Assembly (NCBI RefSeq): GCF_004769525.1
Contig: NZ_RQFT01000017.1
Span: 1 to 64,000 of the forward strand
DNA length: 64,000 nt
Reading direction: 5' to 3'
Source: Leptospira bouyouniensis
GTDB taxonomy: Bacteria; Spirochaetota; Leptospiria; Leptospirales; Leptospiraceae
Shown here: piece by piece, positions 57,904 to 64,000 of the stretch
Position numbering within the stretch: position 1 is the stretch's first letter
Layout: every line of letters starts with the position of its first letter
Position numbers and translations under genes: made by a program
The notes under the pieces: generated by a model
Told to the model about the DNA's origin: nothing
What the model saw: the letters and a program-made list of their open reading frames with translations, nothing else
The model's database searches: none

Positions 57904-58704
57904 ATGAACCTTATCATGTTCAGATCAAAGTTTCTATTTTTGTTTTTGCTCTCTTTATTATGTGTATGTGGTGAAAAACCGATCAAACAAACTCAAACTG
58001 ATTTATATCTGGGAATCGATAAAAATTCTTACTTAACTGGCAAATTCAATTCACCTGGACCATTAGCGCCTGTTATCTTAGAAGAAAATGCAAAGGAACA
58101 TTATTTAAGACCTGATGTGAAAAAAGCCCTTCATAAAATGATCAATGATTTTGAAGATTCGAAACCAAGCTCTTATAAGCAACATATCTTTTTAGTTTCT
58201 AGTTTTCGCAACTTCACTCACCAAAAAGGAATTTGGGAATCTAAATTCACTGGGAAAAAAGCGATGCGAGTTCCCATCAAAGGAAAATCATCTGAAGAAA
58301 TCATTGGGTTGATATTAGAATTTTCAAGTGCACCTGGAACTTCTCGCCATCACTGGGGGACCGACTTTGACTTAAATGCTCTTGACAATGCCTACTTTGA
58401 ATCGAATGGAAAGGGAAAATATCTATATGATTGGTTAAAGGAAAACGCATCTAAATATGGATTTTGCCAACCTTACAATCCACTTGTTTCCAGAAACAAT
58501 AAGGGGTATCAGGAAGAGAAGTGGCACTGGTCTTATGCACCGATTTCCAACCAACTCACCAAAGAATGGATCAAATCTTTCCAATCGGGTGAGATCAAAT
58601 TAGAAGGTAGTTTTTTAGGTGCAGAGGTGTTAGGTGACCGGGCGTTGGATTATGTAAAGTCCATCAACCCGGAGTGTGAAAAAATCACGTCGCAGAATTT
58701 ATAA
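57904..58704 (+). CDS. M15-family D,D-carboxypeptidase-like lipoprotein (VanY type)
   Basis: 266 residues. A lipoprotein signal (LLSLLCVCGEK) is followed by the M15B catalytic site: TSRHHWGTDFDLN (Zn His and Asp) and EKWHWSYAP (ExxWH). It should trim the terminal D-Ala of peptidoglycan stem peptides in the periplasm. Starts at 57904 or at the ATG at 57916. It comes 14 bases after recG and ends in a six-base overlap with the convergent galE. Confidence 0.87.
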   Translation: MNLIMFRSKFLFLFLLSLLCVCGEKPIKQTQTDLYLGIDKNSYLTGKFNSPGPLAPVILEENAKEHYLRPDVKKALHKMINDFEDSKPSSYKQHIFLVSSFRNFTHQKGIWESKFTGKKAMRVPIKGKSSEEIIGLILEFSSAPGTSRHHWGTDFDLNALDNAYFESNGKGKYLYDWLKENASKYGFCQPYNPLVSRNNKGYQEEKWHWSYAPISNQLTKEWIKSFQSGEIKLEGSFLGAEVLGDRALDYVKSINPECEKITSQNL

Positions 58705-59667
58705 GTTTTTGTACAAATTCCACATACTGGAAAGTAGAGTCTCGGCATCACTATAAATTGGAGTCCAATTTAGTACTTGCCTTGCTTTTTTAGAAGAGGC
58801 AAGTAATTTTGCTGGGTCACCAAGTCGCCTAGGCCCTGTTTTGTGAGGTATTTGTTTTCCGACAACTTTCTCCGATAAATCAGCCATTTCTTTCACGGAA
58901 TATCCGGATTCGGAACCTAGATTAACAGTTAAACTTTCCTTTTTCGCCATTATATAATCCAAGGCTAAAACATGAGCTTTCGCAAGATCGCTGACATGGA
59001 TATAATCTCGCACACAAGTTCCATCTTCTGTTTCATAATCGTTTCCAAAAATTTCGAATCCCTTTCGAATGCCAGCAGCTGCTTCCATAATGATGGGGAG
59101 TAAATTGGCTGGAGTTTTTTCAATGCCTTTGATTCTTCCCTTTGGATCGTAACCAGCAGCATTGAAGTAACGAAGTCTAGCTGACTTTAAACCTTTGAGT
59201 TTATCAAACCATTCCAAATTTTCCTCAATACAAAGTTTGGTATAACCATAATAGTTTTCTGGTTGTAAAGGGTGGTTTTCGTCAATAGGTAAGTACTTAG
59301 GAGCTCCATACACTGCTGCAGAAGAAGAAAACACAATATACTGGCATCCGTATTGAATCATTGCATTTAATAATGTAAAGGTGCCATTCAGATTGTTCAT
59401 TGTGTATTTTAGCGGATCAGTCATGGATTCACCTGCAGCCTTCCATGCAGCAAAATGAAAAACAGCATCTACTTTTTTAGCAAAAGCTTTTTTTAAGACT
59501 TCAGGATCTTGGATTTCACCTTTGATAAATTCATTTTCGGGAAACAAATTGGCTTCGTTTCCCTTTTCCATATCATCGACAATGATGATTTCATGTCCGA
59601 GTTCCATGAGTTCTAGGACAATATGACTCCCAATATAACCGGCTCCCCCGGTTACGAGGACTCTCAT
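58699..59667 (-). CDS. galE: UDP-glucose 4-epimerase
   Basis: 322 residues. An extended SDR: GGAGYIGSH (NAD binding), VFSSSAAVYG (catalytic Ser) and YGYTKL (YxxxK). It interconverts UDP-glucose and UDP-galactose, or the N-acetyl forms, for surface glycan. It overlaps the end of lpxA by four bases, so the two share a message and may both supply lipopolysaccharide precursors. Confidence 0.92.
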   Translation of the reverse strand: MRVLVTGGAGYIGSHIVLELMELGHEIIIVDDMEKGNEANLFPENEFIKGEIQDPEVLKKAFAKKVDAVFHFAAWKAAGESMTDPLKYTMNNLNGTFTLLNAMIQYGCQYIVFSSSAAVYGAPKYLPIDENHPLQPENYYGYTKLCIEENLEWFDKLKGLKSARLRYFNAAGYDPKGRIKGIEKTPANLLPIIMEAAAGIRKGFEIFGNDYETEDGTCVRDYIHVSDLAKAHVLALDYIMAKKESLTVNLGSESGYSVKEMADLSEKVVGKQIPHKTGPRRLGDPAKLLASSKKARQVLNWTPIYSDAETLLSSMWNLYKNL

Positions 59668-60470
59668 TCTTCGTCGGATCCACCGGAAACAAATTTGTGA
59701 TCCACAACTCCACGTTTACTGGTTTCGAAGAATTCGATGACTTTTTGCACTTCGGGTGCAGGGTTTTGGTCTTTTTTAAGTTCGACCAATGCTTGTTTTG
59801 TATTGAGACCACTATGATAAATAGTTTTATAAACTCTTTTGATCGCAAGGCGAACATCAGCAGAGATTCCGGCACGTTTCATACCAACAACATTCAAACT
59901 CACGACAAGGCCCGGATGACCGTCAACTGTAGCATAAGGAGGTACATCTTTAACAACTTTTGTGAGTCCCGCTAACATAGCATAATCGGCTACTCTTACA
60001 AATTGGTGAACTCCGACGGATCCAGAGATGAACACTTTGTCACCAATCACAACGTGACCCGCAAGCATCGTATTTTGAACCATAATGTTATGGTCACCTA
60101 CAATCACATCATGGGCTATATGAACATTCCCCATTAAATAATTGTGGTTTCCGATCACAGTTGCTTTCCCTTCTACTGTCCCTCTGTGAAAGATTACATT
60201 TTCTCTAAAATGATTATGATCCCCAATTTCCAAATAAGTTTTGGTTTCAGGTTTAAAAGCTAAGTCCTGAGGTAATCCGCCAAAACTACCACCTGATGAA
60301 ATTTTATTAAATTTACCAATTCGGGTCCCTGTAAGGATTTTCACATGGGATTCGATAACAGTTCCTTCTCCAATTTTGACATCTTTTTCAATGATACAAA
60401 ATGGTCCAACTTCAACGGATTCATGTAGTTCCGCTTTAGGATCGATGATGGCAGTGGGGTGAATTTTCAT
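59664..60470 (-). CDS. lpxA: Acyl-ACP--UDP-sugar O-acyltransferase (lipid A)
   Basis: 268 residues of left-handed beta-helix hexapeptides (IHPTAIIDPKAELHE onward), with the catalytic His in SGSVGVHQFVRV and a C-terminal helical domain. LpxA adds the first 3-acyl chain of lipid A. Leptospira LpxA is known to prefer an amino-sugar donor and form amide-linked lipid A; that is family knowledge, not read here. fabZ and lpxD are not adjacent. It lies upstream of galE. Confidence 0.94.
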   Translation of the reverse strand: MKIHPTAIIDPKAELHESVEVGPFCIIEKDVKIGEGTVIESHVKILTGTRIGKFNKISSGGSFGGLPQDLAFKPETKTYLEIGDHNHFRENVIFHRGTVEGKATVIGNHNYLMGNVHIAHDVIVGDHNIMVQNTMLAGHVVIGDKVFISGSVGVHQFVRVADYAMLAGLTKVVKDVPPYATVDGHPGLVVSLNVVGMKRAGISADVRLAIKRVYKTIYHSGLNTKQALVELKKDQNPAPEVQKVIEFFETSKRGVVDHKFVSGGSDEE

Positions 60471-60569
60471 ATTGAATTACAAAAAAAACCAATTGGAAAG
60501 ACCTGCAAATGATTTTTTAAAATGTAATTTACACGCTTTTCAGCGTCTGTTATCTTTTGGAAGGGTGGT

Positions 60570-60923
60570 GTGAACTTGTTAATAGACTGGTCGCGAATAG
60601 AATCTCTTGTGGATATGAACGATCCTGAAGACCAAGCTTGGCTTAAGGAAATGATCGCTTCGCTTTTGGAAAATATGGCAACTCGGGTTGAAAACTTGGA
60701 TCGATTGATGCAAACTAAAGATCCAAAAGACCTCCAATCTGAACTCCACCAAATCAAAGGGGTGGCAGCAAATTTTGGACTCTCATCACTTTCCGAAGTT
60801 GTTGTCAAAGCAGAAAGCCTTGTGAAAGCCGGTGATGTGGATTCATCCATCATCGAAGGGAAAAAAATTCCAGCGATTTGGGAATCCACAAAACGGGAAC
60901 TAGAAAAAAAATTCTCATCCTAA
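60570..60923 (+). CDS. HPt-domain (histidine phosphotransfer) protein
   Basis: 117 residues, four helices. The phosphorylated His is residue 60 in ELHQIKGVAANFG, the HPt consensus. The start is GTG at 60570 with AAGGGTGG in front. HPt proteins pass phosphate between hybrid kinases and response regulators. No kinase or regulator gene is nearby, so it is an orphan. It faces the convergent GT-like gene with a four-base gap. Confidence 0.85.
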   Translation: MNLLIDWSRIESLVDMNDPEDQAWLKEMIASLLENMATRVENLDRLMQTKDPKDLQSELHQIKGVAANFGLSSLSEVVVKAESLVKAGDVDSSIIEGKKIPAIWESTKRELEKKFSS

Positions 60924-60927
60924 ATAC

Positions 60928-62349
60928 TTAGTTTGCGGTCGCCATTTCGACGGCCGTTTTACTACCGTTATAGATCCCTTCGATTGTATTCTTAATAATG
61001 GATTCGTTCATTCTGAGAAGTAGATCCTCCGATTCTGTGAAAATTTGAACAAGTTCCTTCGCATGCATTACTTCTCTACATTCCACGGTTCCTTCTCCAA
61101 GTTCCAATGATCGGACAACTGATGCTGCTTCATGGTCACCTACTCTTCTAATGAAAAGTTTGGGAATGGGAAAAAAAGCTAATTCAGAAGGTTTTGTCAC
61201 CAGAACATCTGCTATGCGGATCAATTTATCCGTTGCTGAAAATGCTTCTGTGTGGGATGGAAAATGAAACAATACTACTGGTGGATTGTTTTCATTGTCA
61301 TCTGACCTAAGAGGGTGTCGTGTAATGAATGTTAATAGATCCTCCCAGGAATCAATAGAAAGATAAGGGATTTTTTGAAAGATCAAATATTCTTCAATTG
61401 CTTTTAAAACTTTGACATGATCACCTGTGTTGATCCAATACGCAGCTTTTTTGTTGATGAGATAAGACTTGGTCAAACGAATGAGATCCAAGATATACCC
61501 TTTTTGTGCACCGGCACCACCGATTGGAATTAAAAACCTTCTGGTTTTTTTGGCATCTATCCTACGAACTCGGTTTTCGGAATCTGTCACTGCATTCGAC
61601 ACAATGTCTTCGGAAACCCAATGCCCTGCAACGGCTAAGTTATCCTTCGGAACTCCCATCTCGATGTACTTCGTATAAGAGGAAGGTGACTGAACCAAAT
61701 TTAATGCACCTGGGACAAGTAAATAGTATTGAGGGTAATTATCACAGATGAGGTGGATAGTCTTTTGAAAATCAGATGCGACTGCAATTTGACCATTTAA
61801 CGGGTATGTGGTGATGACTGGTGAGTCTTTGGGAATACCATGCATCAGTCCCTTATATAGGGATGCGAGTTGGCAAGAAAGTTCAAGAGAAGTGAGATTC
61901 CCTTGTGACATAAGTTGGCCCCAAATCCATTCTACAGGCCCACCAATTTCAGAACTCATTCGTGAGAAAAAACTATACCCAGAATCGATATCGCCGATGG
62001 CTTTTGACTCTGGGGATTCGATGGCGAGTAAATCATGTAAATAGGTAGGTATGTTTTTTTTTAACGAATGGGAATAGACGGAAAGTGCCATTCGATGGTG
62101 GCCATAACCCATCCGGATACTTCCGACCACAAGACGTGATCCAATGGGATTTTGCCCTTTATCGGAAATGAGTTCTAATCCTGGATACAATGGAGAAGGG
62201 GAAGAAAATAAGGGAATGGAACTTTCTCCAATGGAGTATCGTTTTTGTAGGATCCCTCGAATGAGGCCAGCGGTTTGTTTGGAAATAAAACCTGTGTCAA
62301 GGCCGAACATTGGTTCTCGATTCATGCAGGAAGTGTAATTAAGTGGCAT
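60928..62349 (-). CDS. GT-B-like protein resembling MGDG-synthase/MurG glycosyltransferases
   Basis: 473 residues, no signal peptide. An N-terminal lobe with VVGSIRMGYGHHRMALSVYS recalls the glycine/histidine loop of MGDG synthase or MurG; the C-terminal lobe has FLIPIGGAGAQKGYILD and the nucleotide-like DVLVTKPSELAFFPIPKLFI. If the fold is right it transfers a sugar at the membrane. The donor and acceptor cannot be told, and the sequence is divergent. It is divergent from the thiolase gene by 65 bases. Confidence 0.5.
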   Translation of the reverse strand: MPLNYTSCMNREPMFGLDTGFISKQTAGLIRGILQKRYSIGESSIPLFSSPSPLYPGLELISDKGQNPIGSRLVVGSIRMGYGHHRMALSVYSHSLKKNIPTYLHDLLAIESPESKAIGDIDSGYSFFSRMSSEIGGPVEWIWGQLMSQGNLTSLELSCQLASLYKGLMHGIPKDSPVITTYPLNGQIAVASDFQKTIHLICDNYPQYYLLVPGALNLVQSPSSYTKYIEMGVPKDNLAVAGHWVSEDIVSNAVTDSENRVRRIDAKKTRRFLIPIGGAGAQKGYILDLIRLTKSYLINKKAAYWINTGDHVKVLKAIEEYLIFQKIPYLSIDSWEDLLTFITRHPLRSDDNENNPPVVLFHFPSHTEAFSATDKLIRIADVLVTKPSELAFFPIPKLFIRRVGDHEAASVVRSLELGEGTVECREVMHAKELVQIFTESEDLLLRMNESIIKNTIEGIYNGSKTAVEMATAN

Positions 62350-62414
62350 ACTCTTTCAAGTGAAATTTCAATTCTTAGCTGACAGTTGACCAATTTTGCC
62401 CATTCCTGGTATCT

Positions 62415-63596
62415 ATGGAACAAGTTTACATATTGGGCGGACTTAGATCCGCATTCGGTAGTTTTGGCGGAACTCTTAAAGACATGAGCGCCGTAGACCT
62501 TGGGGTCGAAGTTACAAAAGCAGCATTACAAAAAACGGGTGTTGATCCTTCACTCATTGAAGAAAGTATTTTTGGAAACGTTATCCCTACTGGCAAAGAC
62601 GGAATTTATTTAGCTCGCCATATTGGGCTTAAAGCAGGGGTTCCAATCGCTAGTCCCGCATTAACACTCAATAGACTATGTGGTTCAGGAATGGAAGCAG
62701 TCATCCAAGCGTCCAAAAAAATTATGTTAGGTGAAGCTCATACTGTCCTTGCTGGTGGAGTTGAATCTATGAGTAATGCTCCTTATGTGGTTCGTAATGC
62801 GAGATTTGGTGTTCGATATGGAAATGCTGAATTTGAAGATTCATTGGCACAAGGTTTAACGGATATTTATGTAGAACTTCCGATGGGAATGACAGCAGAA
62901 AACCTTTCTGACCAATACAAAATTTCAAGAGAAGAACAAGACACTTGGGCAGCAACGTCACAAGAAAGAGCTGAAGAAGCAACGAACAAAGGAATACTCA
63001 AAGAGGAAATCCATCCCATCACCATCAGTGGAAAAAATCCAATCGTATTTGATAAAGATGAATTCATCAAAGGAAAGGCTGGCGCAACGAAGCTTGCAAC
63101 TTTAAAACCTGCATTCAAAAAAGATGGGACTGTCACTGCAGGAAACGCATCCGGCATCAACGATGGAGCTTCTGCTATGATCGTAGCATCTGCATCACAA
63201 GCAAAAAAACTAGGCAAAGAACCACTCGCGATTGTAAAATCTTGGGGGCATGCTGGTTGTGATCCTGCGAAGATGGGAATTGGTCCAGCACTTGCCATTC
63301 CATCTGCCTTACAAAAAGCAGGACTCAGTTTGAAAGACATTGGTCTTGTTGAAGTGAATGAAGCATTTGCCGCTCAGTACTTAGCTGTTCAAAAAGAATT
63401 GGGACTTGATCCAAAGATCACCAACGTGAATGGCGGAGCCGTTGCGATAGGACATCCACTCGGAGCTTCTGGGAACCGTGTAACATTGACTTTGGCGCTA
63501 GAGATGCAAAGACGAGGAGTTAAGTATGGTGTTGCTTCGCTTTGTATTGGTGGAGGACAAGGGATCGCGATTGTTTTAGAAAACCCTAAAGCATAG
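62415..63596 (+). CDS. Thiolase (acetyl-CoA C-acetyltransferase)
   Basis: 393 residues. The catalytic Cys is in [12 protein letters not shown], the His in [16 protein letters not shown] and the second Cys in [12 protein letters not shown]. It joins or splits acyl-CoA by thiolysis, in beta-oxidation or acetoacetyl-CoA formation. The length and motifs fit biosynthetic or degradative types equally. A partial gene follows six bases after its stop. Confidence 0.94.
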   Translation: MEQVYILGGLRSAFGSFGGTLKDMSAVDLGVEVTKAALQKTGVDPSLIEESIFGNVIPTGKDGIYLARHIGLKAGVPIASPALTLNRLCGSGMEAVIQASKKIMLGEAHTVLAGGVESMSNAPYVVRNARFGVRYGNAEFEDSLAQGLTDIYVELPMGMTAENLSDQYKISREEQDTWAATSQERAEEATNKGILKEEIHPITISGKNPIVFDKDEFIKGKAGATKLATLKPAFKKDGTVTAGNASGINDGASAMIVASASQAKKLGKEPLAIVKSWGHAGCDPAKMGIGPALAIPSALQKAGLSLKDIGLVEVNEAFAAQYLAVQKELGLDPKITNVNGGAVAIGHPLGASGNRVTLTLALEMQRRGVKYGVASLCIGGGQGIAIVLENPKA

Positions 63597-63602
63597 TACA
63601 AA

Positions 63603-64000
63603 ATGTACCTTTTATTTCCGGGGCGTCACCATCTCCTCACAAGGTACCAAAAAGAGTATTTACTCCAATTGGTAAAACATGGTCTCTCGGAAGTATTGGA
63701 TGTGTTTGGAAATCCATTGGCGGTTTCCAAACCTCCAACTGCTATCATCTTTGCAGTAACCTCGGCCAATCACAACAATACAAGACGAAACCCTCTTCCC
63801 CTTTACCAGAGGGCTATGATGATCCAAGATTTTTCTAGAGAGTTGTCATTACCGAGTTATGTAATTCCAATCGATGATATTGGTTTGTCACCTAACTTCG
63901 CTTCATATACAATTAAAAAAATTGAAGTGGAGACTGAGTTAAAGTTATCACTCACACCGGAAAATACAATTGTATTATGTTCCACACCGGTTGCGAATTT
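63603..64000 (+). CDS. Partial hypothetical protein, cut by the right edge
   Basis: The frame is open from the ATG at 63603 to the window end, about 132 residues. It reads MYLLFPGRHHLLTRYQKEYL, then IIFAVTSANHNNTRRNPLPL and a Ser/Pro-poor helical-strand region. The early FPGRHH and NHNNTRRNPLPLYQR could suggest a nucleotidyltransferase-like alpha/beta fold, but I do not recognise the family. It lies six bases after the thiolase and is probably in the same message. Confidence 0.6.
   Translation, partial: MYLLFPGRHHLLTRYQKEYLLQLVKHGLSEVLDVFGNPLAVSKPPTAIIFAVTSANHNNTRRNPLPLYQRAMMIQDFSRELSLPSYVIPIDDIGLSPNFASYTIKKIEVETELKLSLTPENTIVLCSTPVAN

Overview
The window reads as chromosome of a Leptospira species, most likely a free-living (saprophytic) one. 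The base composition is AT-rich, and the gene content fits the genus: an AlgI-type MBOAT next to a DUF1574-like SGNH protein, 7TM-DISM/PP2C receptors, many predicted lipoproteins with loose spirochaete lipoboxes (LxxC-type), ftsQ-ftsA-ftsZ, and lpxA beside galE. I saw no rRNA, tRNA, CRISPR array, insertion sequence or prophage. Coding density is high; only one gap exceeds 300 bases (24155-24551).

Layout. Bases 1-230 hold a perfect 75-bp inverted repeat around an 80-bp core, and this breaks an MltA-type lytic transglycosylase gene. Bases 690-3979 are a small accessory block: a VOC protein, AraC and TetR regulators, a phloretin/DAPG-hydrolase-like protein and a glutathione S-transferase. Bases 3971-9664 hold a CDF metal exporter, a membrane GGDEF-EAL protein, a thioesterase, an MFS transporter and a gamma-carbonic anhydrase. 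Bases 9674-19508 form a long minus-strand run: 7TM/PP2C receptor, pheT, PAS-GGDEF-EAL, pyrC, recQ. Bases 19568-24154 are a plus-strand envelope set: MBOAT O-acyltransferase, SGNH-like partner and exported metacaspase. After tandem terminators and an AT-rich region with four GATTAA/TTAATC-type dyads come a small exported coiled-coil protein and the division genes ftsQ, ftsA and ftsZ.

Bases 28221-31491 encode predicted lipoproteins, including an LpoB-like one. nadA and ispF follow. Bases 33583-42715 look like one seven-gene operon: PP2C phosphatase with TPRs, an AttH/CrtC-type lipocalin-like protein, two Opp-type permeases, two Opp-type ATPases and an AsmA-like protein. No substrate-binding protein is present. 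A membrane-anchored MutS-like ATPase and a small protein lie opposite, then a possibly structured leader with a short gene.

Bases 45304-50436 carry fatty acyl-CoA synthetase, an enoyl-CoA hydratase-like protein, a lipoprotein and the arsenosugar pair (peroxidase-like protein and radical SAM ArsS), followed by map. The rest holds a hydrolase, MAPEG, gpsA, an operon of metallophosphoesterase, zinc ribbon, recG and M15 peptidase, then galE-lpxA, an HPt protein, a GT-B-like protein, a thiolase, and a gene cut by the right edge.

The least ordinary items are the inverted repeat at the left edge, the dyad array at 24342-24475, the 33583-42715 transport operon, the metacaspase linked to an O-acetylation pair, and the pseudoknot-like leader at 44932-45022. 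All calls rest on reading the sequence; no database search was run.
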